Below, piece by piece: positions 1-6,888 of a stretch of DNA of 18,813 nt (position 1 is the first letter of the stretch; every line of letters begins with the position of its first letter). The position numbers were made by a program, and so were the translations under genes. The DNA is from Candidatus Neomicrothrix sp. UBA2131 (GTDB lineage: Bacteria; Actinomycetota; Acidimicrobiia; Acidimicrobiales; MedAcidi-G1). Below the pieces are notes generated by a model. The model had not been told where the DNA came from and ran no database searches. It saw only the letters and a program-made list of their open reading frames with translations. The stretch spans positions 1 to 18,813 of the forward strand of contig DCXR01000057.1 of NCBI GenBank assembly GCA_002329075.1, given 5' to 3'.

Positions 1-572
1 GTGATGTGGTTGTCGTCGTAGACGGCTATGAGGCGTCCCAGGCCGAGGTGGCCGGCAAGCGATGCCGCCTCGTGGCTGATTCCCTCGGCGAGGTCGCCGT
101 CGCCACAGACGACGAACGTGTGGTGGTTGCAGACCTCGGAGCCGAAGCGGGAGCGCAGGTTCCGCTCCGCCACGGCCATGCCGACGGCGTTGGCGAGGCC
201 CTGACCGAGGGGTCCCGTCGTGACCTCGACGCCCGCCGTGTGTCCGACCTCTGGATGGCCGGGCGTGGCTGATTCCCATTGGCGGAAGCGGCGGAGGTCC
301 TCGAGGGTCAGCCCATGGCCCGTGAGATGGAGCATCGAGTACAGGAGGATCGAGGCATGGCCGGCCGAGAGGATGAAGCGATCGCGGTCGGGCCATCCGG
401 GATCGCCGGCGTCGTAGGTGAGGACCCTGGTCCACAGGACATGGGCCAGGGGGGCAAGGGCCATTGCGGTGCCCTGGTGACCGGAACGGGCAGCATGGGG
501 ACCGTCCATCGAGAGGCCGCGGATGACGTTGACGGCGTGGGTCTCGAGGGGGGCGTCCAGGGGGGCGCTCAT
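1..572 (-). CDS. tkt: Transketolase, N-terminal part (cut by window edge)
   Basis: Thiamine-diphosphate enzyme of the pentose phosphate/Calvin pathways that moves two-carbon ketol units between sugar phosphates. About 190 residues are visible from the ATG at 572; the gene runs off the left edge, so the Pyr and C-terminal domains are missing. The pattern is that of the family: an N-terminal SGHQGTAM-type cofactor segment near residues 30-37, LSAGHAS near 68-74, GPLGQGLANAVGMA near 120-133, and the TDP/Mg motif GDGDLAEG starting at residue 157, followed by EAASLAGHLGLG and YDDNHIT. The family is usually about 650-700 residues, so roughly a quarter to a third is present. No other transketolase-operon partner can be seen here. 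Identification is firm; a split two-subunit transketolase cannot be excluded because the rest is outside the window. Confidence 0.93.
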   Translation of the reverse strand, partial: MSAPLDAPLETHAVNVIRGLSMDGPHAARSGHQGTAMALAPLAHVLWTRVLTYDAGDPGWPDRDRFILSAGHASILLYSMLHLTGHGLTLEDLRRFRQWESATPGHPEVGHTAGVEVTTGPLGQGLANAVGMAVAERNLRSRFGSEVCNHHTFVVCGDGDLAEGISHEAASLAGHLGLGRLIAVYDDNHI

Positions 573-607
573 GGGCGATGTGGCTCCGGTCGGGGACGTG
601 ATCGGCC

Positions 608-613
608 ACCCTA
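608..613 (-). promoter_or_regulatory. Candidate -10 box (TAGGGT) for transketolase
   Basis: On the minus strand TAGGGT fits the actinobacterial TANNNT consensus and lies 35 bases before the transketolase ATG. This would leave a short leader carrying a weak GGAG. I see no convincing -35 element. The assignment rests on the motif and its repeated use in this window. Confidence 0.28.
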
Positions 614-662
614 TCCGCGTGGCCCGAACCGGAAAGGCACCGTTCGGCCGCCTACCGATGCC

Positions 663-1775
663 TCAGGCAGCAGGCTCGGCACCGAGAAGGAGGGCGGAGG
701 CGGTGAAGCCGTGGAGGAAGTGCCGGCCCCCGACGGGTCCGATCTCGCCGGCGCAGGACATGCCGGCAACTGCGGTGGTGTCGAGTCCGTCGACGAGTGC
801 CTCGGCATCGGGGCCCGGGCGGCCGAACAGGTTGGAGCCGCGACCGTTGCAGGTGAATGCGAGGGCCGAATCGGCGTGCCAGGCTGCGGTCAGGTCCCGG
901 AGGTCGCCACTGGCGGCATCGGCGTCGCGGACCTGGAACTGCACCGTGGAGCCGACCGGGGCGTGGTCGCCGATGGCCACGGCACCCGTCGACCGGTCGG
1001 CACCCAGCACGCTCCGGATCAGGAAGTCACCGGATCCGAACACCTCGCGTTGCTCGTCGACGACGAGCCCGACATGCAGACCTCGGGAGAGCAGGGCACG
1101 TTCGGGGGGTTCCGCAGCATCCGAAATCGCCTTCAGTCGCTCGAGGGCAGGGCGACCGCCCAGAGTTCGCAGCAGGGAGCCCTCGCTGGATGTGACGATC
1201 ATCGGCTCGCCCACCGGGCGACAACCCTGGGAAACGAGGGGCTGGGCACCCAGGCCAGGTGGTAGCGCCAGGGCGACTGCGCCGTCCCGGTACACGTCGT
1301 CGTCAAGGAAGAGCCGGTTGCCGCCGGGCCGGCTGGAAGCAGATGCAAGGCCTCCGACCAGGGTCAACCCGGGTGGGACGCTGTCGGCGAGCGTGACGCC
1401 GTTGAAGGAGAACGGATCTGCCAGGGCGACGACGGCGGTCCCGTCGACGAGCCCATCGGGGAGGGGCCCCTCCGGCGGCAGGCGGAAGACCTCGACGGGG
1501 CCGGTGAGTCCTGCCCACAGGACGATGCCCGGGGATCCTTCGACCTCCTGCCGGTGGGCCAGGACGGAGACGGCCGTTCCGCCGATGAGGTGGCTGACAC
1601 CGAGCGTGCGGCGAACCGTCCGCCCGACCTCCTCGCCCCGTTCGATGTGGTGGCCGGTCAGGAACAGGACAGCGACGTCGGATGTGGGCCCGAGCCGGTC
1701 GAGGACCTGGCCGACCACCTCCCCGAGGGCGATGCCGGTATCGGGATGCTCGGACAGTGCGACCGCGTAGCGCAC
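663..1775 (-). CDS. FIST-domain sensory/signal protein
   Basis: A 370-residue protein with a GTG start. It looks like a FIST N plus FIST C protein, a module found in bacterial signal transduction that is proposed to bind small ligands, perhaps amino acids. The N-terminal half has the expected alternation of hydrophobic strands (VAVLFLTGHH near residue 35, then a Gly-rich stretch ending IGGTAVSV). The C-terminal half ends with the typical AGMSCAGEIGPVGG and HGFTASALLL segments, as in FIST C. No membrane helix, kinase or GGDEF domain is fused to it, so it would be a soluble stand-alone FIST protein. It lies about 90 bases upstream of transketolase on the same strand and is divergent from dacB. 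A possible -10 (TACCCT, minus strand, 1858-1853) lies upstream. Its exact ligand and partner are unknown. Confidence 0.8.
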   Translation of the reverse strand: MRYAVALSEHPDTGIALGEVVGQVLDRLGPTSDVAVLFLTGHHIERGEEVGRTVRRTLGVSHLIGGTAVSVLAHRQEVEGSPGIVLWAGLTGPVEVFRLPPEGPLPDGLVDGTAVVALADPFSFNGVTLADSVPPGLTLVGGLASASSRPGGNRLFLDDDVYRDGAVALALPPGLGAQPLVSQGCRPVGEPMIVTSSEGSLLRTLGGRPALERLKAISDAAEPPERALLSRGLHVGLVVDEQREVFGSGDFLIRSVLGADRSTGAVAIGDHAPVGSTVQFQVRDADAASGDLRDLTAAWHADSALAFTCNGRGSNLFGRPGPDAEALVDGLDTTAVAGMSCAGEIGPVGGRHFLHGFTASALLLGAEPAA

Positions 1776-1874
1776 CGGATCAGGAGGCGTCCGGGCCTGA
1801 GGCGTCCACGGAGGCCCGATGCCGGGTCACCCGGGGGAGGGTCACCAGGACAAGGGTACGGCTGAAGTGCTCAT

Positions 1875-1902
1875 CGGAGGGCAACATAGACGTTGCCCTC
1901 CG
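1875..1902. repeat. Perfect 11-bp inverted repeat, 6-base spacer
   Basis: The arms CGGAGGGCAAC (1875-1885) and GTTGCCCTCCG (1892-1902) are exact reverse complements around the spacer ATAGAC. The repeat sits between the divergently transcribed FIST gene and dacB. No gene converges on it, so a terminator role is unlikely for the annotated genes. It could be a dimeric repressor operator or a structured leader element. It lies 70 bases upstream of the proposed dacB -10 box. Confidence 0.7.
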
Positions 1903-1971
1903 GAACCGATGCCTTTGATGCCGGCTGCGAAGTTCAGCACATGGCGCACCATCTGTGGGGCGGTGCACCTC

Positions 1972-1977
1972 TACGAT
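1972..1977 (+). promoter_or_regulatory. Candidate -10 box (TACGAT) for dacB
   Basis: TACGAT matches TANNNT and ends 6 bases before the GTG at 1984. This is the spacing expected if transcription starts at or next to the start codon, giving a leaderless mRNA. No ribosome-binding site precedes that GTG, which agrees. No clear -35 is seen. Confidence 0.42.
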
Positions 1978-1983
1978 GCGGCC

Positions 1984-3426
1984 GTGATCAGGCGCGCAGT
2001 TCTCCCACTCCTGCTGGTGGCACTCGCCGTCGGGTCGGCCTGGCAGGCGCGGGTGTCCGACCAGGCGCACGACCGGCCACCCCGTGAGGCGTCGGAGATT
2101 CCGCCTCCCGAGGTACGCACCCCGCTCTTTTCCATTCGACGGGTGCCGATCTTCCTCCAGGAACCCGAGGCGGACCGTCGCCTGCTGGCCTCCCTCGAGG
2201 AGTCGGCTGCGGCCCTGCCTGCGGACAGTTGCGTCGCCGTCTCGGAATCGGGGCGCGAGCGCTACGGACACCTTGCCGATCGTGCGCTCGTTCCCGCCAG
2301 CACCCAGAAGCTCCTCACCGGCGCAGCGGCACTCGCCCTCCTCGGTCCCGACCACCGCTTCACCACCCGGGTGGTGGCACGCGTCGCCCCCGTCGAGGGG
2401 GTTGTCGACGGCGACGTCTGGCTGGTGGGGTCGGGAGATCCCCTGCTCGCCACCGGGGACTACTGGGGCCGCTTCGACGACCCCCTGCCGTTCACCGACA
2501 TCGACCTGCTGGCAGCACAGATGGCGGACGCCGGAATCACCACCATCACCGGCGCGGTGATCGGCGACGAGAGCCGGTTCGACGGCCTGCGCTGGGTCGA
2601 GACCTGGCCGGAGCGGTTCCGCCCCGGGAACCAGACACAGTCCGGCCCCCTGAGCGCCCTCACGGTCAACGACGGTTTCGCCCGGTGGGATCCGGAGCGG
2701 ACCGCGTATGCCCACAACACCCCGGCTGCGGACCCGGCAGCTTTCGCGGCAGCGTTCTTCGACGACCTGTTGGAGGCCAGGGACCTCGTGATCCGGCGTG
2801 TTGCCCAGGCGGGCGTCGTGCCCCTGGATGCGACAGTCGAGTTGGCGGCGATCGAGTCACCGCCCCTCGCCGACATCGTCCGCCAGATGCTCCTCACCAG
2901 CGACAACATGACCGCCGAACTCCTCATCAAGGCGTTGGGAGCGGAGGTCGAGGCACCCGGCACCACCGCAGGCGGACTGACGGCGATGCGCAGCGCCCTC
3001 GACGACCTGGGCCTCGATCTCTCAGGCTCGGCGAGCGCCGACGGCTCAGGGCTCGACACCGGCAACCGGGTGTCCTGCGGGCTGCTCGTGGCAATCCTCG
3101 ACACGTCGATCGGCGGGCCGGGGAGCCTCCTCGAGTCGGGCCTCGCCGTTGCGGGCGAGTCGGGGACGATGAGCAAGCGCCTGGTCGGAACGTCGGCCGA
3201 AGGTCGCGTGGCTGCCAAGACGGGGACCCTCAACGACGTCGTGAGCCTGGCCGGTCGGGTCGAGACCCTCGGCGACCGGTCCCTCACGTTCGCCGTGCTC
3301 AGCAACGCCGAGTCGATGCCGGACGACATCAGGGCCATACACGACCAGGTGGTCCTCACGCTCGTGGGCTACCCGGATGGACCGGACATCTCCCTGCTCG
3401 AACCGCATCCTGTCGTCACCCGCTGA
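1984..3426 (+). CDS. dacB: D-Ala-D-Ala carboxypeptidase/endopeptidase (class C PBP, S13 family)
   Basis: A secreted penicillin-binding protein of 480 residues that trims or opens peptidoglycan stem peptides outside the membrane. All three active-site motifs are present: SxxK as STQK at residues 106-109, SxN as SDN at 306-308, and KTG at 412-414. The long gap between SxxK and SxN is typical of S13 (PBP4/DacB) enzymes. I chose the GTG at 1984 because it gives a clean signal sequence (basic residues IRRA, then LPLLLVALAVGSA) and sits 6 bases after a TACGAT box. The frame stays open upstream to 1819, but that part gives no signal peptide. LON-domain gene follows after about 50 bases. Confidence in family is high. 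Confidence 0.92.
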   Translation: MIRRAVLPLLLVALAVGSAWQARVSDQAHDRPPREASEIPPPEVRTPLFSIRRVPIFLQEPEADRRLLASLEESAAALPADSCVAVSESGRERYGHLADRALVPASTQKLLTGAAALALLGPDHRFTTRVVARVAPVEGVVDGDVWLVGSGDPLLATGDYWGRFDDPLPFTDIDLLAAQMADAGITTITGAVIGDESRFDGLRWVETWPERFRPGNQTQSGPLSALTVNDGFARWDPERTAYAHNTPAADPAAFAAAFFDDLLEARDLVIRRVAQAGVVPLDATVELAAIESPPLADIVRQMLLTSDNMTAELLIKALGAEVEAPGTTAGGLTAMRSALDDLGLDLSGSASADGSGLDTGNRVSCGLLVAILDTSIGGPGSLLESGLAVAGESGTMSKRLVGTSAEGRVAAKTGTLNDVVSLAGRVETLGDRSLTFAVLSNAESMPDDIRAIHDQVVLTLVGYPDGPDISLLEPHPVVTR

Positions 3427-3478
3427 ACCCGTGGACGCCGGACCACCTCCGGGCCGGGAGGGGAGGCGTACCGAGGCG

Positions 3479-4135
3479 ATGTTCCCCCTGGGGACCGTGC
3501 TCCTTCCCGGGGCCTTCCTGGCATTGCACATCTTCGAACCGCGCTATCAGGCGATGCTGACGGACCTGCTCGCTGGGCCCCGGCGCTTCGGAGCGGTCCT
3601 GATCCAGCGGGGGAGCGAGGTGGGCGGCGGCGAGGCCCGCACGGACGTAGGCACGATCGCGAGGATCGTCGACGCACGCACGGTCGGTGAGGGCCGATGG
3701 TCGGTCGCCGCCACGGGGATGCAGCGGATCCGGGTGGTGCGCTGGTTGCCCGACGATCCGTACCCGATGGCCCTGGTGGAGGACCTGCCCGACGTCGAAC
3801 AGGCCGATCGGGACATGGGCGCCGAGTCAGCCCGCTTCGGGGCGGTCGCGGCACGACTACGGCTGGTCCTTGCCGACCTGGGCAGGTTGGGCGACCCGGT
3901 CCCCGCCGACACCTTCGAATGCTCCGGCGACCCTGCGACCGGAACGCTCCAGTTGGGGTCACTCGGGCCCTTCGGCCCCATGGACCGCCAACGCCTGTTG
4001 GCGGCAACCCGGACGGTCGATCGCCTGGTGCTGCTCGAGGAGTACCTGGCACATGTCGAGGAGATCGTGGCCTACCGGCTCGGGGGCGACGGGGGTGCTG
4101 CCGGGAGGCAGGGACAGCGGGGACGGCCCATGTAG
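3479..4135 (+). CDS. Stand-alone LON substrate-binding-domain protein
   Basis: A 218-residue protein starting MFPLGTVLLPGAFLALHIFEPRY, the hallmark opening of the LON N-terminal (LAN/PUA-like) domain, followed by the usual FGAVLIQRG and a VGTIARIVD segment. It has no AAA or Ser-Lys protease domain, so it is the short bacterial form whose role is unknown; substrate recognition in protein quality control is inferred from the Lon domain alone. The ATG at 3479 places the family's conserved MFPLG at the N terminus with GGGAGG upstream (3460s); an in-frame GTG at 3431 would add 16 residues of low-complexity sequence. It follows dacB closely and may be co-transcribed. The C-terminal tail is Gly/Arg rich and probably disordered. 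Confidence 0.85.
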   Translation: MFPLGTVLLPGAFLALHIFEPRYQAMLTDLLAGPRRFGAVLIQRGSEVGGGEARTDVGTIARIVDARTVGEGRWSVAATGMQRIRVVRWLPDDPYPMALVEDLPDVEQADRDMGAESARFGAVAARLRLVLADLGRLGDPVPADTFECSGDPATGTLQLGSLGPFGPMDRQRLLAATRTVDRLVLLEEYLAHVEEIVAYRLGGDGGAAGRQGQRGRPM

Positions 4136-4215
4136 CACGAAGGCGCCAACTACAAGTTCACTTCTCCAGAAAATCCGACAAACCGACCCACAGATGCCCC
4201 GCCACATAGGTCTTC

Positions 4216-4224
4216 GGAGGTGAT
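4216..4224 (+). promoter_or_regulatory. Strong anti-16S complement GGAGGTGAT, oddly placed
   Basis: GGAGGTGAT is a near-perfect complement to the 16S rRNA 3' end, but it ends 20 bases before the ATG at 4245, too far for normal initiation. It lies at the end of a nine-codon frame (ATG 4194, TGA 4221-4223). The 109-base gap 4136-4244 is otherwise less GC-rich than its surroundings and presumably carries the promoter of the following operon; I cannot name a convincing -10/-35 pair. Confidence 0.35.
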
Positions 4225-4244
4225 GTAGTTATCGTCGCTCCCTA

Positions 4245-4532
4245 ATGGGCAACGAACAGGACCTCCTCGCGCTCTTGAAGCGCTACCTGCGACAGGAGAC
4301 CGTCGATCCGCTGCGTTCGATCGGTCGGACGCTCCTGTTCGGTGTGTTCGGATCCCTCCTGATGGGTACCGGTGCCGTGCTTCTCTCCGTCGGGGCGCTG
4401 CGCCTCCTACAGGGATGGGCCCCCATGGACGCCACCTGGTCCTTCCTGCCTTACCTCATCGTCTCGCTGGTCCTGCTGGCGCTCTCCTGTCTCGCCCTCA
4501 GGCAGGTTCCCCGATCGGATGATTCCGGATGA
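4245..4532 (+). CDS. Small two-helix membrane protein (holin-X/phage-holin-family-like)
   Basis: A 95-residue protein: an amphipathic, charged N terminus (LLALLKRYLRQETVDPLRSIG), then two hydrophobic helices at about residues 30-55 and 67-86, and a short charged tail. The layout resembles the small proteins annotated as actinobacterial Holin-X/phage holin family, but I cannot confirm the family by eye, and there is no phage context. It is the first gene of a run of seven overlapping genes; its stop overlaps the next start by 4 bases (ATGA). The function is unknown. Confidence 0.8.
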   Translation: MGNEQDLLALLKRYLRQETVDPLRSIGRTLLFGVFGSLLMGTGAVLLSVGALRLLQGWAPMDATWSFLPYLIVSLVLLALSCLALRQVPRSDDSG

Positions 4533-4735
4533 GCGACGATCGGGTGACCCGCGAGGACCTCGAGGCGGAGGTGCGCAACACCTTCGGGGATGCCGTCGGG
4601 CGCGCCGACGATGCTCGGGTCCCACTGCTGGCCGCTGCGGTCGCCGCCGGCGCCATCCTCCTGGGAGTCGCGTACCTCGTGGGCCGGCGCATCGGTCGGC
4701 GTTCCTCCACAACAGTCGAGATCAGGCGCATCTGA
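4529..4735 (+). CDS. Small single-pass membrane protein, unknown function
   Basis: A 68-residue protein with an acidic, helical N terminus (residues 1-30), one hydrophobic helix at about 31-51 and a basic tail (GRRIGRR), so the C terminus is probably cytoplasmic. It is not recognised. Some resemblance in layout to DUF883/DUF3618-type small membrane proteins is only a guess. It starts within the stop of the preceding gene (ATGA) and ends on the first base of the next ATG (TGATG), so translation of the three small genes is probably coupled. Confidence 0.72.
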   Translation: MSDDRVTREDLEAEVRNTFGDAVGRADDARVPLLAAAVAAGAILLGVAYLVGRRIGRRSSTTVEIRRI

Positions 4736-4971
4736 TGGGTCTGGCGGTCGGCAGCCTGCTGGGTCGGGGGCTCCGCCGTGGCCTCTTGGGCGGCCAACGC
4801 CGATGGCAGGTGGTCCTCGGCCTCGTCGCACTGACCCGGCTCGTCCGACGTGTGGTCAGACCGGGCCCCGGTCCGGTGGTGCACCGCCGGCGCCTCCATG
4901 TGGGTGAGGGCATCGAGATACGGCACCTGCCTCCTGCGGCCTCCGACGGCCCGGGCCCACCGGGTCGATGA
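4735..4971 (+). CDS. Small very basic protein, unknown function
   Basis: A 78-residue Gly/Arg/Leu-rich protein. Its N-terminal half has a weak hydrophobic helix (VVLGLVALTRLV, residues about 26-37) flanked by Arg clusters, and the tail is Pro/Gly rich. It may lie on the membrane surface with the two preceding proteins. The start is set by the TGATG junction with the previous gene, and its stop overlaps the ttuB ATG (ATGA). No family is recognised. It is treated as real because of the unbroken chain of overlaps and the absence of another frame that would fill the gap. Confidence 0.6.
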   Translation: MGLAVGSLLGRGLRRGLLGGQRRWQVVLGLVALTRLVRRVVRPGPGPVVHRRRLHVGEGIEIRHLPPAASDGPGPPGR

Positions 4972-5168
4972 GGGTAGAGCTACGAAACCCGGGCCGCACG
5001 CTCGAGATCGACGGCCCGCTGTCCGTTGTGGCACTCCTCCGGAGGCTGGAGATCGACCGTGAGACGGTCCTGGTCATCAGCGACGGAACCCTCGTTCCGG
5101 GTGACGCACGCCTCGAGGCCGACGCCGAGGTCGAGATCCGGCCCGTCATCTCCGGAGGAGCGCCATGA
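4968..5168 (+). CDS. ttuB: TtuB-like ubiquitin-fold sulfur carrier (MoaD/ThiS superfamily)
   Basis: A 66-residue beta-grasp protein that should carry sulfur as a C-terminal thiocarboxylate to TtuA for 2-thiolation of tRNA base 54. The pattern MRVELRNPGR, then LSVVALLRRLEID, ETVLVISDGTLV and a C-terminal VEIRPVISGG follows Thermus TtuB closely as I remember it. In Thermus, TtuB can also be conjugated to proteins. Activation needs an E1-like TtuC/MoeB, which is not in this window. The C terminus is unusual: Gly-Gly is followed by Ala-Pro, so the diglycine is not free unless trimmed. The gene overlaps its upstream neighbour and ttuA by 4 bases each. MoaD or ThiS itself is less likely because the neighbour is TtuA. 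Confidence 0.85.
   Translation: MRVELRNPGRTLEIDGPLSVVALLRRLEIDRETVLVISDGTLVPGDARLEADAEVEIRPVISGGAP
5154..5159 (+). promoter_or_regulatory. Ribosome-binding site of ttuA inside ttuB
   Basis: GGAGGA lies 5 bases before the ttuA ATG, an ideal placement. The same six bases are the two codons (GGA GGA) for the diglycine of TtuB. The overlap may constrain both genes. Confidence 0.7.
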
Positions 5169-6118
5169 AGTGCCGGGTCTGCCGTGGGCCGGCGGTCATA
5201 GACATCCGTCGCCACAACGCCAACTTCTGCGAAGAACACTTCCTGAAGTTGTGCCACGACCAGGTGACCCGGGCAATAGCGGCCTTCGACATGCTGTCGC
5301 CCGGCGACCGGGTGCTCGTGGCTGTGTCGGGGGGCAAGGACTCACTGGCCCTCTGGGACATCCTCCTCGACCTGGGCTACGAGGTCGACGGCCTCTACCT
5401 GGGGCTCGGAATCGGTGAGTACACCGAAGCGTCCGGATGCCACGTACGGCGGTTCGCGAGGGCCCGCGGCCTCAACCTCCGGGAGGTCGACCTGAGATCT
5501 GAACACGGCTTCGACATCCCGAACGGCTCACGGGCGGCGAAACGGCCGCCATGTAGTGCCTGCGGTCTCTCGAAGCGGCACCTGTTCGATCGCGCCACCC
5601 GGGACGGCGGCTACGACGCCCTGGCCACCGGACACAACCTCGACGACGAGGCAGCCGTGCTCTTCGGCAACGTCCTGCGCTGGGAAGGGGAGTACCTGGC
5701 ACGTCAACTCCCCGTCCTGCCCGCCGGCAACGGCTTTCCCCGAAAGGTCAAGCCGCTGGTCAGGCTGAGCGAGCGTGAGACCGCCGCCTACTGCGTTCTG
5801 CGTGGCATCGACTACCAGGTCGAGGAGTGCCCCATGGCCGAAGGGAACCGCCACCTCGGCTACAAGGCGGCCCTGAACGCCGTCGAGGCACAGTCGCCCG
5901 GGACAAAGCACACCTTCTACTTCAACTTCCTGGACCGGGCGGCGGGCCTGTTCCGCGATCGGATGACGGAGGCGGAGGCGGGCCTGGACACCTGCACGAG
6001 GTGCGGGAGTCCGGCCGCCGGCGAGATCTGCTCGTTCTGCCGACTCGCCGAACGTGCCACAGGAGCAGGACCGCCTGTCCGGCCTGGAAGTCGCAGTCAG
6101 GACGGGGTTCTGGCATGA
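5165..6118 (+). CDS. ttuA: tRNA-5-methyluridine(54) 2-sulfurtransferase, TtuA-like
   Basis: A 317-residue PP-loop enzyme of the TtcA/TtuA family that adenylates the base and replaces O2 by sulfur. Features in order: N-terminal zinc finger with C3, C6, C22 and H25; ATP-binding PP-loop SGGKDS at 55-60; GIGEY near 82-86; iron-sulfur cysteines C130 and C133 (CSACGLSK) and C222 (EECP); TGHNLDDEA at 155-163; C-terminal zinc finger C277, C280, C289, C292. The positions 130/133/222 equal those I recall for the [4Fe-4S] ligands of Thermus TtuA. The two zinc fingers and the ttuB neighbour separate it from TtcA (C32 thiolation). It overlaps ttuB and trmI by 4 bases each. Substrate base 54 is inferred from family and context. 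Confidence 0.9.
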   Translation: MKCRVCRGPAVIDIRRHNANFCEEHFLKLCHDQVTRAIAAFDMLSPGDRVLVAVSGGKDSLALWDILLDLGYEVDGLYLGLGIGEYTEASGCHVRRFARARGLNLREVDLRSEHGFDIPNGSRAAKRPPCSACGLSKRHLFDRATRDGGYDALATGHNLDDEAAVLFGNVLRWEGEYLARQLPVLPAGNGFPRKVKPLVRLSERETAAYCVLRGIDYQVEECPMAEGNRHLGYKAALNAVEAQSPGTKHTFYFNFLDRAAGLFRDRMTEAEAGLDTCTRCGSPAAGEICSFCRLAERATGAGPPVRPGSRSQDGVLA

Positions 6119-6888
6119 GCGAAGCGTTCGCGGCGGGGGATCGCGTGCTCCTCGTGGACCGCAAGGACCGGCGCTATCTCGTCACCCTCGTCGCCGGCGG
6201 CGAGTTCCACTCGCACACAGGGGTCATCGACCACGACGACCTGATCGGAGCACCCGACGGCAGCCGCCTCCACTCCAGCCGGGGAGGCTCCTTCGTGGCA
6301 TTCCGGCCGACCCTGGCCGACTTCGTGCTCAAGATGCCCCGGGGAGCCCAGGTGATCTATCCCAAGGACCTCGGCACGATCCTGATGCTGGCTGACATCA
6401 GGCCGGGGGTGCGGGTACTCGAGTCGGGTGTCGGCTCCGGGGCGCTTTCCATGACCCTGCTGCGGGCGGGAGCGCAGGTGACCGGCTACGAGATCCGGCA
6501 GGACTTCGCCGAACGCGCACGCCAGAACGTCGAAGCCATGCTCGGCAGCGAGCCACTCGACCGCTACGAGGTCGAGATCCGCGACGCCTACGAGGGAATC
6601 GATGAGACAGAACTCGACGGGGTCCTGCTCGACCTGCCCGAACCATGGCAGGTGGTGTCCCATGCAGCCCGGGCTCTTCGCCGGGGTGGGACCATCCTCG
6701 CCTACACACCCAGCATCGTGCAGGCCGCCACATTCCGGGAGTCCCTCGGGGAACACGGCTTCGCATACTCGGAGACCCTCGAGGTGATGCACCGGAGTTG
6801 GCACATCGAGGGAACTGCAGTCCGACCGGCGCACCGGATGGTGGGCCATACGGGCTTTCTCAGCCACGCACGACTCCTGGGTACATGA
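6115..6888 (+). CDS. trmI: tRNA (adenine-58-N1)-methyltransferase TrmI
   Basis: A 257-residue class I SAM-dependent enzyme that makes m1A58 in the tRNA T-loop. The N-terminal beta domain (about residues 1-80, with FHSHTGVIDHDDLIG and SSRGGSFVAFRPT) is followed by PRGAQVIYPKD, SAM motif I LESGVGSGA at 102-110, the acidic end of strand 2 (E126), and LLDLPEPW at 171-178, the family's catalytic-site signature. It works as a homotetramer in relatives such as M. tuberculosis Rv2118c, a gene that also lies near mpa. The ATG at 6115 overlaps the ttuA stop by 4 bases. In Thermus, m1A58 promotes thiolation of base 54, so the operon partnership makes biochemical sense. Confidence 0.94.
   Translation: MSEAFAAGDRVLLVDRKDRRYLVTLVAGGEFHSHTGVIDHDDLIGAPDGSRLHSSRGGSFVAFRPTLADFVLKMPRGAQVIYPKDLGTILMLADIRPGVRVLESGVGSGALSMTLLRAGAQVTGYEIRQDFAERARQNVEAMLGSEPLDRYEVEIRDAYEGIDETELDGVLLDLPEPWQVVSHAARALRRGGTILAYTPSIVQAATFRESLGEHGFAYSETLEVMHRSWHIEGTAVRPAHRMVGHTGFLSHARLLGT

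Noticed and set aside
279..1770. Plus-strand frames opposite transketolase and the FIST gene
   Set aside because: The minus strand encodes recognisable proteins with family motifs; the plus-strand frames are low-complexity.
1819..1983. Upstream extension of dacB
   Set aside because: It is in frame but gives no signal peptide at the N terminus and crosses the 11-bp inverted repeat; the GTG at 1984 has a -10 box at leaderless spacing and an immediate signal sequence.
4245..4532. A phage or prophage remnant because of the holin-like protein
   Set aside because: No phage structural, integrase or lysis genes are present, and the gene is coupled to housekeeping genes.
4968..5168. Reading the small beta-grasp gene as MoaD or ThiS
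   Set aside because: No molybdopterin or thiamine gene lies nearby, while the next gene is a TtuA-type enzyme and the sequence pattern follows TtuB.
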